Assembly (NCBI GenBank): GCA_028871055.1
Contig: JAGWON010000006.1
Span: 62,001-126,000 of the forward strand
DNA from: Alphaproteobacteria bacterium
GTDB lineage: Bacteria; Pseudomonadota; Alphaproteobacteria; ATCC43930; CGMCC-115725
Reading direction: 5' to 3'
Length of the DNA: 64,000 nt
Part shown: one piece after another, positions 53,464 through 62,908 of the stretch
Position numbering within the stretch: position 1 is the stretch's first letter
How the letters are laid out: the number at the start of each line of letters is the position of its first letter
Made by a program: the position numbers and the translations under genes
The notes under the pieces: generated by a model
The model's input: the letters and a program-made list of their open reading frames with translations, nothing else
The model's database searches: none
Told to the model about the DNA's origin: nothing

Positions 53464-53721
53464 ATGCCCGATTTCAGCCTCGGCAAGCTCATCGTCCTCG
53501 GCGCCATTATCGCCGTCGTCTGGTACGGCTGGAAATACGCCCAGCGGGTCGAGCAGGTGCGGCGTGCGCTCAAGGAGGAGATCGACCGCCGCCGCGCCGG
53601 CACGCCGCAGGCGCGGAACCGTCCCGCCGAGGACCTGGTGAAATGCACGGCCTGCGGCATCTATGTGCCGGCGCAGGGCGCGCGCGCCTGCGGCCGCGCC
53701 GATTGTCCGTGGCCGCGCTGA
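53464..53721 (+). CDS. PP0621-like small membrane protein with zinc-ribbon tail
   Basis: 85 residues from MPDFSLGKL. One transmembrane helix ([17 protein letters not shown]), a basic coiled segment and a C-terminal CTACGIYVP...CGRADC cysteine set, which could bind zinc. The order helix then CxxC matches PP0621-family proteins. It lies 7 bp before glyQ. Confidence 0.75.
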   Translation: MPDFSLGKLIVLGAIIAVVWYGWKYAQRVEQVRRALKEEIDRRRAGTPQARNRPAEDLVKCTACGIYVPAQGARACGRADCPWPR

Positions 53722-53728
53722 GGCGGTG

Positions 53729-54601
53729 ATGGCGGCGCGCGCGCGCAAGGCACCGAGCTTCCAGGCGCTGATCCTGTGGTTGCAGGATTATTGGGCGCGG
53801 CAAGGCTGCATCGTCCTCCAGCCCTACGATGTCGAGATGGGCGCCGGCACCTTCCATCCGGCGACCACGCTGCGCGCGCTCGGGCCGAAGCCGTGGAGCG
53901 CGGCCTACGTGCAGCCGTCGCGCCGGCCGAGCGACGGTCGCTACGGCGAGAACCCGAACCGGTTGCAGCACTACTACCAGTATCAGGTGATCCTGAAGCC
54001 GGCGCCGCGCGACAGCCAGGCGCTCTATCTCAAGAGCCTCGCCGCGCTCGGCATCGACGCACGGCGCCACGACATCCGCTTCGTCGAGGACGATTGGGAG
54101 AGTCCGACGCTCGGCGCGTGGGGCCTCGGCTGGGAGGTCTGGCTCGACGGCATGGAGGTGACGCAGTTCACCTATTTCCAGCAGGTCGGTGGCATCGAAT
54201 GCGATCCGGTGTCGACCGAGATCACCTATGGTCTCGAGCGTCTCGCCATGTACGTGCAGGGCGTCGAGAACGTCTACGACCTCGATTTCAACGGCGCCGG
54301 CGTCAAATACGGCGACGTGTTCAAGCGTGCCGAGCGCGAATACTCCGCCTTTAATTTCGAGCGTGCCGACACGGCGCTGCTGTTCCGGCATTTCGTCGAC
54401 GCGGAGAAGGAGTGCGGCGCGCTGCTCGAGCAAAAGCTGCCGCTGCCGGCTTACGACCAGTGCATCAAGGCGAGCCACCGCTTCAACCTGCTCGATGCGC
54501 GCGGCGCGATATCCGTGACCGAGCGCGCCGCCTATATCGGCCGCGTGCGCGCGCTGGCGAAGGCGTGCTGCGAAGGCTGGCTCGCGGGCGAGGCCGGTTG
54601 A
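53729..54601 (+). CDS. glyQ: Glycyl-tRNA synthetase alpha subunit
   Basis: 290 residues. [44 protein letters not shown] is the conserved N-terminus; [18 protein letters not shown] and [12 protein letters not shown] are also present. It forms the alpha2beta2 bacterial enzyme with glyS, whose ATG overlaps the stop (TGATG). Confidence 0.97.
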   Translation: MAARARKAPSFQALILWLQDYWARQGCIVLQPYDVEMGAGTFHPATTLRALGPKPWSAAYVQPSRRPSDGRYGENPNRLQHYYQYQVILKPAPRDSQALYLKSLAALGIDARRHDIRFVEDDWESPTLGAWGLGWEVWLDGMEVTQFTYFQQVGGIECDPVSTEITYGLERLAMYVQGVENVYDLDFNGAGVKYGDVFKRAEREYSAFNFERADTALLFRHFVDAEKECGALLEQKLPLPAYDQCIKASHRFNLLDARGAISVTERAAYIGRVRALAKACCEGWLAGEAG

Positions 54602-56733
54602 TGCCCGATCTGCTGCTCGAGCTGCTGACCGAGGAGATTCCCGCGCGCATGCAGGCGGTCGCGGCGCGCGAGCTTCAGCGCCTGGCCGAGATCGTCTTAC
54701 AGGAGGCGACGCTCGCCGCGACGCGCATCGAGACCTTCGTCACGCCGCGGCGGCTGACGCTCGCGGTGGCCGGCTTGCCCAAGATGCAGCCCGGCTCGGC
54801 GGAGGAACGGCGCGGTCCGCGTGTCGGCGCGCCCGAGCCGGCGATCTATGGCTTCCTGAAATCGGTTGGCCTGTCCTCGCTCGACCAGTGTGAGAAGCGC
54901 GTCACCGACCGCGGCGAGTTCTATTTCGCCGTGATCAAGCGCCCCGGCCAGGCGACCAAGGACGTGCTGTCGAAGATTTTGCACGAGGTGATTCGTACAT
55001 TCCCGTGGCCAAAATCGATGCGCTGGCCTGGTGGCGTCGCACCGCTGCAGTTCGTGAATGAAGCGAAACAGCCTCTGCAATTTGTGAATGTGCAGGGGCA
55101 ACCGATCCAGTTCGTAAATCAAATTCGATGGGTTCGTCCCATCCAGTCAATAATCTGCCTTTTCGATGGAAGAGTTGTTCCACTTACGGTCGGTAGCCTG
55201 AAGGCGGGCAACAAAACCGAAGGCCACCGGTTCCTGTCGCGCGGCGCCTTCGCGGTGCGCGATCTCGAAGATTATCGCGCCAAGCTCAAGCGCGCCAAGG
55301 TCGTGCTCGACGCCGCCGAGCGGCGTGCGCTGATCGAATCTGGCCTCGCCAAGGCTGCGACAAACGCGGGGCTGAAGGTCCAACACGACGAAGTGCTGCT
55401 CGAAGAAGTCACGGGCCTGGTCGAATGGCCGGTCGTTTTAATGGGCAGCATCGATCCGAGCTTCATGGACTTGCCGCCCGAAGTGCTGACGACCGCAATG
55501 CGCGCGCACCAGAAATATTTCGCCACGCTCGACAAGTCCGGCAGGCTCGCGCCGCGGTTCCTGCTGGTCTCTAACATGGCTGCGAGCGACGGCGGCAATG
55601 CGATCGTCGCCGGCAACGAGCGCGTCTTGAAGGCCCGCCTCGCCGACGCGCGCTTCTTCTGGGACCAGGATAGAAAGACGACACTTGCGTCGCGCGTCGA
55701 CAAGCTGAAGGAGCGCGTCTTCCACGCCAAGCTCGGCACGATGTACGATAAAATGATTCGCGTCTCGACACTCGCCGAGACCGTCGCGCCCCATGTGCCC
55801 GGCGCCGATCTGGCCAGGCTGCGCCGCGCTGTCGAACTCGCCAAGGCCGATCTCTCCTCCGGCATGGTCGGCGAGTTTCCCGAGCTGCAGGGCGTCGTGG
55901 GCCGCTATTACGCGCTCGCCGACGGCGAGCCGCACGATGTTGCCGACGCCATCGCCGAGCATTACGCGCCGCTCGGCCCGACCGACCGCTGCCCGACTGT
56001 GCCGCTTTCGGTCGCGCTGGCGCTCGCCGACAAGTTCGACACGCTGGTGAGCTTCTTCGCCATCGGCGAGAAGCCGACCGGCTCGGGCGATCCCTTCGCG
56101 CTGCGCCGCGCCGCGCTCGGCGTCATCCGCCTGATCCTGGAGAACAAGCTGCGCGTCCCGCTGCGCGCCGTGTTCGAAGCGGCGGCGCCGGCAGGCAACA
56201 ACCCGGGCGCCGAACTGCTCGCCTTCTTCGAGGACCGCCTGAAGGTCCATCTGCGCGAGCGCGGCGTGCGCCACGACCTGATCGCAGCAGTGTTCGCGCT
56301 CGGCGACGAGGACGATCTGGTTCGCCTGCTGGCGCGGGTCGAGGCGTTGCAGGCGTTCGTCGCCGGCGCCGACGGCGCCAATCTGCTGGTGGCCTATCGC
56401 CGCGCCGCCAACATCCTGCGCATCGAGGAGAAGAAGGACAAGCGGACCTATTCCGGCGTGCCGCGGCCCGATCTGCTCCAGGCCGCGGAAGAGCGGACGC
56501 TGGACAAGGCCCTGCACCATGCGGCAATGAGCAGCGCGGCCGCGCTGGAGGCCGAGGATTTCGCTGCGGCGATGTTGGCGCTCGCGGCCTTGCGCGGGCC
56601 GGTCGACCAATTTTTTGACAAAGTCACGGTCAATACCGATGACAAGGAATTACGGGAGAATCGCTTGAGACTGCTTTCGCAAATCCGCGACACGCTCAAC
56701 CGCGTGGCGGATTTTTCGCAGATCGAGGGATAG
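54601..56733 (+). CDS. glyS: Glycyl-tRNA synthetase beta subunit, with an in-frame tandem-repeat insert
   Basis: 710 residues from [17 protein letters not shown]. Family landmarks: FPWPKSMRW, WVRPIQSIICLFDG, KAGNKTEGHRF, EVTGLVEWPVVLMG, ALADKFDTLVSFFAIGEKPTGSGDPFALRRAALG, and a DALR-like anticodon domain at the end. Between SMRW and RWVRP, where homologues have only a short link, about 30 extra residues form three 10-residue repeats (LQFVNEAKQP, LQFVNVQGQP, IQFVNQIRWV). The gene stays in frame, so the enzyme is probably functional. Confidence 0.95.
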   Translation: MPDLLLELLTEEIPARMQAVAARELQRLAEIVLQEATLAATRIETFVTPRRLTLAVAGLPKMQPGSAEERRGPRVGAPEPAIYGFLKSVGLSSLDQCEKRVTDRGEFYFAVIKRPGQATKDVLSKILHEVIRTFPWPKSMRWPGGVAPLQFVNEAKQPLQFVNVQGQPIQFVNQIRWVRPIQSIICLFDGRVVPLTVGSLKAGNKTEGHRFLSRGAFAVRDLEDYRAKLKRAKVVLDAAERRALIESGLAKAATNAGLKVQHDEVLLEEVTGLVEWPVVLMGSIDPSFMDLPPEVLTTAMRAHQKYFATLDKSGRLAPRFLLVSNMAASDGGNAIVAGNERVLKARLADARFFWDQDRKTTLASRVDKLKERVFHAKLGTMYDKMIRVSTLAETVAPHVPGADLARLRRAVELAKADLSSGMVGEFPELQGVVGRYYALADGEPHDVADAIAEHYAPLGPTDRCPTVPLSVALALADKFDTLVSFFAIGEKPTGSGDPFALRRAALGVIRLILENKLRVPLRAVFEAAAPAGNNPGAELLAFFEDRLKVHLRERGVRHDLIAAVFALGDEDDLVRLLARVEALQAFVAGADGANLLVAYRRAANILRIEEKKDKRTYSGVPRPDLLQAAEERTLDKALHHAAMSSAAALEAEDFAAAMLALAALRGPVDQFFDKVTVNTDDKELRENRLRLLSQIRDTLNRVADFSQIEG
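55045..55134 (+). repeat. Three 30-bp tandem units inside glyS
   Basis: Units start at 55045, 55075 and 55105 and encode LQFVNEAKQP, LQFVNVQGQP and IQFVNQIRWV. The DNA is diverged between units at third positions while the LQFVN core is kept. This region and the following 60 bp are visibly poorer in GC than the rest of the gene. Confidence 0.85.
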
Positions 56734-56737
56734 CGCG

Positions 56738-59428
56738 ATGGTCAAATGGGTTTACGAATTCGGCGACGGCAAGGCCGAAGGCCGGGCCGACATGCGCAAC
56801 CTGCTCGGCGGCAAGGGCGCGGGCCTCGCCGAGATGAGCAATCTCGGTCTGCCGGTGCCGCCCGGCTTCACCATCACCACCGAGGTCTGCACCTTCTTCT
56901 ACCAGAACGACAAGAATTTTCCGGCCGACCTCAAGCCGCAGGTCGGCACCGCGCTCAAGATGCTCGAACAGCGCATCGGCGCCAGGTTCGGCAATCCCGC
57001 GAATCCGCTGCTGGTCTCGGTGCGCTCGGGCGCGCGCGCGTCGATGCCCGGCATGATGGACACCGTGCTCAATCTCGGCCTCAACGATGTGACCGTCGAC
57101 GGCCTCGCCAAGCACAGCGGCGATCCGCGCTTCGCCTATGACAGCTATCGCCGCTTCATCCAGATGTACGGCCAGGTCGTGCTCGGCGTCGATCACCAGC
57201 TGTTCGAGGATGCGCTCGAGAACGTCAAGCTCGATGCCGGCAAGACGCTGGACACCGAGCTCTCGGCCGCGCAGTGGCAGGAGGTGATCGAGGCCTACAA
57301 GGCGCTGGCCGAGCGCGAGTTGAAGAAGCCGTTTCCGCAGGAGCCCGAGGAGCAGCTCTGGGGCGCGATCGGCGCGGTGTTCGGCTCATGGATGAACCAG
57401 CGCGCCATCACCTATCGCCGGCTGCACGGCATCCCCTCCGATTGGGGCACCGCGGTCAATGTCCAGGCGATGGTGTTCGGCAATATGGGTGACGATTGCG
57501 CGACCGGCGTCGCCTTCACGCGCAATCCGTCGACCGGCGCCAACGAGTTCTACGGCGAATACCTCGCCAACGCCCAGGGCGAGGACGTCGTCGCCGGCAT
57601 CCGCACGCCGCAGCATCTGACGATCGCCGGCAAGACCGCCAACAAGTCGAAGCTGCCGGCGATGGAAGAACAGATGCCGCAGGTCTTTGGCGAGCTGCTC
57701 ACGGTGCGCGACAAATTAGAAACGCACTATAGGGATATGCAGGACATCGAGTTCACCGTGCAGCGCGGCAAGCTCTACATGCTGCAGACTCGCACCGGCA
57801 AGCGCACGGCGTCGGCGGCGCTCAGGATCGCGGTCGAGCTCGCCAACGCCGGCACGATCACGCGCGAGGAGGCGGTGCGGCGCGTCGAACCGCAATCGCT
57901 CGACCAGCTCTTGCATCCGATGCTCGATCCCGCGGCCAAGAAGGTGATCCTGGCGCGCGGCCTGCCGGCGTCGCCGGGCGCGGCGTCGGGCATCGTCGTG
58001 TTCTCCGCCGACGAGGCCGAGGCACGCGCCGCGAAGGGCGCGGCGGTGATCCTGGTGAGGATCGAGACCAGCCCCGAGGACATCCACGGCATGCACGCCG
58101 CCAAGGGCATCCTCACCACGCGCGGCGGCATGACCAGCCACGCGGCGGTGGTGGCGCGCGGCATGGGCCGCGCCTGCGTCGCCGGCGCCGGCGAGCTGCG
58201 CGTCGATTACGCCGCCAAGACGCTCTCAGCCAAGAACCTGACGGTCAAGGCGGGCGAAACCGTCACCATCAACGGCTCGACCGGCGAGGTCATGCTGGGA
58301 TCGGTGCCGACGATCCAGCCCGAGCTGTCGGGCGACTTCGCCACGCTGATGGAATGGGCCGACAAAGTGCGCACCACCGGCGTGCGCGCCAACGCCGACA
58401 CGCCGGCCGACGCGCGCATGGCCAAGCGCTTCGGCGCCGAGGGCATCGGTCTTTGCCGCACCGAGCACATGTTCTTCGAGGCGGAGCGCATCGTGGCGGT
58501 GCGCGAGATGATCATGGCCGACGACGGCGACGGCCGGAAGAAGGCGCTTGCCAAGCTGCTGCCGATGCAGCGCAGCGACTTCGCCGAGCTGTTCCGCGTC
58601 ATGGACGGCCTGCCGGTGACCATCCGGCTGCTCGATCCGCCGCTGCACGAGTTCCTGCCCAAGACCGACGCCGAGATGCAGGAAGTGGCGAAGGCGACCG
58701 GCAAGGACCTCGCCACCATCCGGCATCGCGCCCAGATGCTGCACGAGGCCAATCCGATGCTCGGCCATCGCGGTTGCCGTCTCGCCATTACGGCGCCGGA
58801 GATTTACGAAATGCAGCTGCGCGCCATCTTCGAGGCGGCAGTGCAGGTCGGCAAGGAGACCGGCAAGCTGCCGGAACCCGAGGTGATGCACCCGCTGATC
58901 GCCACCAAGGCCGAGTTCGATCTCCTGAAGGCGATGACCGACCGCGTCGCCGACGCGGTCGCCAAGGAAACCGGTACCAAGCTCAAATATCTCACTGGCA
59001 CGATGATCGAGCTGCCGCGTGCCGTGCTGCGCGCTGAGCAGATCGCGCAGAGCGCCGAGTTCTTCAGCTTCGGCACCAACGACCTGACGCAGACCTGCTT
59101 CGGCCTATCGCGCGACGACGCCGGCAGCTTCCTCGACGCCTATCTCAGGCAGGGATTGATCGTGCACGATCCCTTCGTCTCGATCGACCAGGAAGGCGTC
59201 GGCGAGTTGATGAAGATCGGCATCGAGCGCGGCCGGCGCGCGCGCAAGAAATTGAAGCTCGGCATCTGCGGCGAGCACGGCGGCGATCCCGCCTCGGTGC
59301 GCTTCTGCCACCAGATCGGGCTCGACTACGTCTCCTGCTCGCCCTATCGCGTACCGATCGCGCGCTTGGCGGCGGCGCAGGCGGCGCTCGAACACGGCGC
59401 CGACGCGCCAGTCGCGACGACGGCTTGA
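56738..59428 (+). CDS. ppdK: Pyruvate, phosphate dikinase
   Basis: 896 residues, normal length. Interconverts pyruvate, ATP and phosphate with PEP, AMP and pyrophosphate. Order: N-terminal ATP-grasp-like domain (NLLGGKGAGLAEMSNLGLPVPPGF), the phospho-histidine domain with TTRGGMTSHAAVVARGMGRACVAG, and the C-terminal PEP barrel (GLCRTEHMFF; SFGTNDLTQTCFGLSRDDAG; CGEHGGDP). It follows glyS by 4 bp, a gene order common in alphaproteobacteria. Confidence 0.97.
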   Translation: MVKWVYEFGDGKAEGRADMRNLLGGKGAGLAEMSNLGLPVPPGFTITTEVCTFFYQNDKNFPADLKPQVGTALKMLEQRIGARFGNPANPLLVSVRSGARASMPGMMDTVLNLGLNDVTVDGLAKHSGDPRFAYDSYRRFIQMYGQVVLGVDHQLFEDALENVKLDAGKTLDTELSAAQWQEVIEAYKALAERELKKPFPQEPEEQLWGAIGAVFGSWMNQRAITYRRLHGIPSDWGTAVNVQAMVFGNMGDDCATGVAFTRNPSTGANEFYGEYLANAQGEDVVAGIRTPQHLTIAGKTANKSKLPAMEEQMPQVFGELLTVRDKLETHYRDMQDIEFTVQRGKLYMLQTRTGKRTASAALRIAVELANAGTITREEAVRRVEPQSLDQLLHPMLDPAAKKVILARGLPASPGAASGIVVFSADEAEARAAKGAAVILVRIETSPEDIHGMHAAKGILTTRGGMTSHAAVVARGMGRACVAGAGELRVDYAAKTLSAKNLTVKAGETVTINGSTGEVMLGSVPTIQPELSGDFATLMEWADKVRTTGVRANADTPADARMAKRFGAEGIGLCRTEHMFFEAERIVAVREMIMADDGDGRKKALAKLLPMQRSDFAELFRVMDGLPVTIRLLDPPLHEFLPKTDAEMQEVAKATGKDLATIRHRAQMLHEANPMLGHRGCRLAITAPEIYEMQLRAIFEAAVQVGKETGKLPEPEVMHPLIATKAEFDLLKAMTDRVADAVAKETGTKLKYLTGTMIELPRAVLRAEQIAQSAEFFSFGTNDLTQTCFGLSRDDAGSFLDAYLRQGLIVHDPFVSIDQEGVGELMKIGIERGRRARKKLKLGICGEHGGDPASVRFCHQIGLDYVSCSPYRVPIARLAAAQAALEHGADAPVATTA

Positions 59429-59468
59429 CCAGATTGACCAATCGGCCAAGCTGTCCTATATCGGTCAA
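59425..59468 (+). promoter_or_regulatory. Promoter and operator region of the toxin-antitoxin pair
   Basis: TTGACC (59434-59439), a 17-bp spacer and TATATC (59457-59462) make a good sigma-70-type promoter. A second TTGACC lies at 59425, and GGTCAA (59463-59468) is the inverted partner of both, so the promoter is framed by a symmetrical sequence. GGCCAAGCT and CAAGCTGGCCAAG are repeated around it. This fits autorepression by the antitoxin. Confidence 0.55.
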
Positions 59469-59488
59469 GCTGGCCAAGGAGACCGGGC

Positions 59489-59731
59489 ATGGCCGATTTC
59501 GTGAGTCTCTATGATGCCAAGACGGGCCTCTCCAAGCTCGTCGAGCGCGCCGCGGCGGGCGAGGAGATTGTCATCACCAAGAACGGCGTGCCGATGGCGA
59601 AGCTGGTTCCGGCGCCGCGCCGGGGCAAGCCACGCCGTCCCGCACATGCGCTCGGCCTGAAGCGTATCGCCAAGAATTTCGACGAACCGTTGCCCGCCAG
59701 TATCCAGACGGCCTTCGAGGGCCGGGGTTGA
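59489..59731 (+). CDS. Phd/YefM-family antitoxin
   Basis: 80 residues. MADFVSLYDAKTGLSKLVERAAAGEEIVITKNGVPMAKLVPA is the Phd fold that binds DNA; the C-terminal tail (RPAHALGLKRIAKNFDEPLP) would wrap the toxin. It ends exactly where the PIN-toxin GTG begins, so the pair is coupled. AAGGAG is 7-8 bp before the ATG. Confidence 0.92.
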   Translation: MADFVSLYDAKTGLSKLVERAAAGEEIVITKNGVPMAKLVPAPRRGKPRRPAHALGLKRIAKNFDEPLPASIQTAFEGRG

Positions 59732-60112
59732 GTGGATTTCCTCCTCGATACGCACGTCTTCCTATGGTGGGACGCAGCGACGGGTGACCTCGGCCGCGAG
59801 GCCGCCGCGGCCATTGCCGATCCGGACAATAACATTTTCGTCAGCGCCGCGTCGGTTTGGGAAATTGCCATCAAGCAAAAAGCGCGGCGGCTGTCCTTTG
59901 CCGGGTCTCCGACCGAGGCCATCGGCCGCAACGGGTTTTTGCCGCTGCCGGTCCTGCCGCTTCACGCGGAGCGCGCAGCCGCGCTTCCGCCGCTCCACCA
60001 GGATCCGTTCGATCGCATGCTGGTGGCGCAGGCGCAAGCCGCATCGCTGACCCTGATCACGGCCGACGAGCGGATTACGGCCTATGCCGTGCCGCGGCTC
60101 TGGGCGCGATGA
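59732..60112 (+). CDS. VapC-family PIN-domain toxin
   Basis: 126 residues from a GTG directly after the antitoxin stop. Acidic PIN residues are D6 (FLLDTHVFLW), E44 (SVWEIAIK), D94 (DPFDRML) and D112 (TADERI). It is the PIN_Sll0205-like type usually paired with Phd antitoxins; such toxins cut RNA. All catalytic residues are present. Confidence 0.92.
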   Translation: MDFLLDTHVFLWWDAATGDLGREAAAAIADPDNNIFVSAASVWEIAIKQKARRLSFAGSPTEAIGRNGFLPLPVLPLHAERAAALPPLHQDPFDRMLVAQAQAASLTLITADERITAYAVPRLWAR

Positions 60113-60220
60113 TGGCGGCGCTGGCCAAGGAACCGGCCGAGACGACGGCGTGATGGTGATTCCCACGCCAGCGCCGCCGATGATATTTGCCTGATTGTAC
60201 GGAACTGAGAGAATTTCATC

Positions 60221-60913
60221 ATGTCATCAATTTACGGACGGCGAATGGCATCCGCGTATCCCAAGCCAGCGCTTCCTGCGGGCATTGATCCAAACGGTCC
60301 CTACGTCATGCAATGGTGGACGCCAGCGCATGATCAATGGCTCCGGGAGACGATAGAGAAATATCAATCGCCGTGGTTCTGGCACGTTAGCGACGCACTC
60401 ATTGCTATCACCCCAGAGAATGCCCTAGCGAATTGGCGGGCAAGCGATCCTATTTGCAAACGATGGGCTTGGCAGAATGCATTGATGTATTTTGCAGTAG
60501 CACGAGCAGAACACCTGGGGCTTTCTGCCCTGATCCGTCCTGTCGCAACGAAGAAATGCCTCATATGTGAGCAATCTTTTCTCGAAAATTCGATACCTGA
60601 ACCATTATTGGCAACGGTCGGTTTTGGGGAGATTGAATTCTGCTCTCCATGCCTGGCGGAATCTTTCTTCAATCGAGGAAATTTCGGGGCCACAGCGGAT
60701 GAAATCAAAACATACTTGCGAGACTTGACCGTAGCGTTGGGATATCCTCCTCCATCAGCTTTCGGTACAAGGCGTGGTGATCTAGAAAACATGCCAACAT
60801 GGCAGCGACTGGTGGTTCTCGATCTTTTGCGACGGAAACCTGCCTTGCAAAGAGTCAGAGAACTATTTGGCACATGGAAAAACGCTCTACTCGAATCAGC
60901 GTCTTCAGGCTGA
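60221..60913 (+). CDS. Orphan AT-rich gene, protein with two CxxC pairs
   Basis: 230 residues, family not recognised. Cysteine pairs CLIC (113-116) and CSPC (141-144) suggest a zinc-binding ribbon. The N-terminal part is rich in Trp (VMQWWTPAHDQWLRETIEKY; SPWFWHVSDAL). GC content and codon use (many TTT, AAA, ATT and CAA codons) differ sharply from both neighbours, which points to recent transfer. It sits between the toxin-antitoxin pair and ygfZ. No weight can be put on a function. Confidence 0.75.
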   Translation: MSSIYGRRMASAYPKPALPAGIDPNGPYVMQWWTPAHDQWLRETIEKYQSPWFWHVSDALIAITPENALANWRASDPICKRWAWQNALMYFAVARAEHLGLSALIRPVATKKCLICEQSFLENSIPEPLLATVGFGEIEFCSPCLAESFFNRGNFGATADEIKTYLRDLTVALGYPPPSAFGTRRGDLENMPTWQRLVVLDLLRRKPALQRVRELFGTWKNALLESASSG

Positions 60914-60967
60914 CGGATTGGGCGAACGAGCAAGGTTATACCCCGCCTTGAGTGGGGTGACGGGGAA

Positions 60968-61840
60968 CTATTCCAGCTTCATCCACATCGGCGGCTGCGG
61001 CGTGAGCCTGGCGCCGGCAGCTTCGAAGGGTCCCGGCAGCGTATCGAGCCGCAGCAGCGCGAGACCGAGCGCGTCGCGGCCCGAGCGCATTTCGCCCGCT
61101 TCCTCGCCGCCGCGCGTGATGAGCGTGCCCGGCGCGGGCAGCGGACCGTCGACCGTCACCGGCACCAGCCGCTTCTTGATCAGCGCACGGTATTTGGTGC
61201 GTGCGGTCAGCTCCTGGCCCATGTAGCAGCCCTTGCGGAAATCGACGCCGTTTAATTCCTCGAAGCCGTTCTCGAGCAGGATCGATTTATCGATGGTGAG
61301 GTCGCGGCTGCCGTCCGGTACGCCAAGCGCGAGACGATGGCGGTCGTAGTCGGCGGCGTCCGCGCGCGCGAAGCCGAGCGCTTCAATCTCGCTTTCGCAG
61401 CTGGCCGCGATCAACATCCTTGCTCCGAGTGTTGCGAGCCGCGGATCGGCATAGGCGATGCCGCCGGCGAACGGCTTGGCGGCGCCGGATGCCAGGCCGA
61501 GCTTCGCCAATGCGTCGTCGCCCCACGCGGCGGTGACCGTAAACCGGTCGCCGGCGTCGGCGAGGGTCACCTTGGATCGCAGCTTATAGAGCGCGAGGCG
61601 GCGCTGCAGGTCGGCGAGCCGCGCACGCTCGCAATCGAGATAGAGTGCGTCGCCCAGCGCGATGACGAGGAAGTCGTGCAGATATTTGCCCTGCGCGGTG
61701 AGCAGCGCGGCATGGACCGGCGCGCCCGTTGCCGCCTTGGCGACGTCGTTTGACACCAGCCCTTGCAGGAAGGCGACGCGGTCGGCACCGGCGACTTCGA
61801 GGACGCCGCGGTCGGCGAGCGGCGTGAAGTATGGAGTCAT
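60968..61840 (-). CDS. ygfZ: YgfZ/GcvT-domain folate-binding protein
   Basis: 290 residues from MTPYFTPLADRGVLEVAGADRVAFLQGLVSNDV. The family motif KGCYMGQE is present (DFRKGCYMGQELTARTKY). YgfZ assists repair or assembly of some [4Fe-4S] enzymes in a folate-dependent way. GAGGTG 7 bp upstream fixes ATG 61840 as start over an earlier GTG. Confidence 0.93.
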   Translation of the reverse strand: MTPYFTPLADRGVLEVAGADRVAFLQGLVSNDVAKAATGAPVHAALLTAQGKYLHDFLVIALGDALYLDCERARLADLQRRLALYKLRSKVTLADAGDRFTVTAAWGDDALAKLGLASGAAKPFAGGIAYADPRLATLGARMLIAASCESEIEALGFARADAADYDRHRLALGVPDGSRDLTIDKSILLENGFEELNGVDFRKGCYMGQELTARTKYRALIKKRLVPVTVDGPLPAPGTLITRGGEEAGEMRSGRDALGLALLRLDTLPGPFEAAGARLTPQPPMWMKLE

Positions 61841-61947
61841 CGTGCACACCTCGGCCCGCTAGAGGTAGGCGCCCGGCCGAGGCTTGGCAAGCGGCGGGGC
61901 CGGGCCTATAAACCGGCCATTCCACCGCCCGCGAGCGCGCTTCCGGC

Positions 61948-62907
61948 ATGAAAATCCTGTTCGTCACGGCGACGCGAATCGGCGACGCCGTCCTGTCGAC
62001 CGGGCTTTTGCGGTATCTGGTCGAGCGATATCCCGGCGCGCAGCTCACGATCGCGGCGGGGCCGCTGGCGGCGCCGCTGTTTGGCGAGGTGCCGGGCCTG
62101 GCGCGGCTGATCGTCGTCGAGAAGAAGGCGCGCGGCCTGCACTGGCTGTCGCTCTATCGCCGGGTCGCGGCGACGCGCTGGGATCTGGCAGTCGATCTGC
62201 GCGGCTCGGCGCTCATCTATTTACTGTGGGCGCGCGAGCGCCGCGTCATGGGCAAGGGCAACGCTGAGGAGCATCGCGTGCGTCAGCTCGCGCGGCTGTT
62301 CGATCTCGAGCCGCCGCCGGCGCCGACGCTTTGGCTCGGCGCGGGGCACCGCGACGCCGCCGACCGGCTCGTGCCGCCGGGCGCGAGCGTGCTCGTCATC
62401 GGTCCTGCTGCGAACTGGCCGCGCAAGGAATGGCGCGCGGCGCGCTTCGCCGAGCTCGCCGCACGTCTCACCGCGCCGCAAGGGCCGTTGCCCGGCGCGC
62501 GCGTCGCGGTGATGGCGGCGGCGCACGAGCGCGAGCAGGCGGCGCCGGTGATCGCGGCGCTGCCGCGCGACCGCGTCGTCGATCTGGTCGGCAAGCTCGA
62601 TCTGCTCACCGCCGCCGCGATCCTGCGCAGCGCCGCGCTGTTCGTCGGCAACGATACCGGCCTGATGCATCTCGCCGCCGCTGCCGGCGCGCCGACGCTC
62701 GGCCTCTTCGGTCCGAGCAACGTCAAGGAATACGCGCCGTGGGGTCCGCGCGCGGCTTATGTCCATACCGCGCTGGGTTATTGGGAGCTCTACAAGCCCG
62801 GCTGGCATCTCACGCCGCCCGACAGCATGATGGATTCGCTCTCGGTCGACATGGCGGAGGAAGGCGCGCGCGCGCTTCTCCAACGCGTCAAAGGCGAGGC
62901 GGCGTGA
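61948..62907 (+). CDS. Glycosyltransferase family 9 (heptosyltransferase-like)
   Basis: 319 residues. MKILFVTATRIGDAVLSTGLLRYLVERYPGAQ is the GT9 N-terminus; VIGPAANWPRKEWRAARFAELA and FVGNDTGLMHLAAAAGAPTLGLFGPS form the sugar-nucleotide site. Likely adds a heptose or other sugar to lipopolysaccharide core. First of at least three adjacent transferase genes. Confidence 0.94.
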   Translation: MKILFVTATRIGDAVLSTGLLRYLVERYPGAQLTIAAGPLAAPLFGEVPGLARLIVVEKKARGLHWLSLYRRVAATRWDLAVDLRGSALIYLLWARERRVMGKGNAEEHRVRQLARLFDLEPPPAPTLWLGAGHRDAADRLVPPGASVLVIGPAANWPRKEWRAARFAELAARLTAPQGPLPGARVAVMAAAHEREQAAPVIAALPRDRVVDLVGKLDLLTAAAILRSAALFVGNDTGLMHLAAAAGAPTLGLFGPSNVKEYAPWGPRAAYVHTALGYWELYKPGWHLTPPDSMMDSLSVDMAEEGARALLQRVKGEAA

Positions 62908-62908
62908 C

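Noticed and set aside
60940-60958. Hairpin ACCCC-GCCTTGAGT-GGGGT as a fourth copy of the dispersed repeat
   Set aside because: Only a short stem is present and the paired second hairpin is missing; similarity may be chance.
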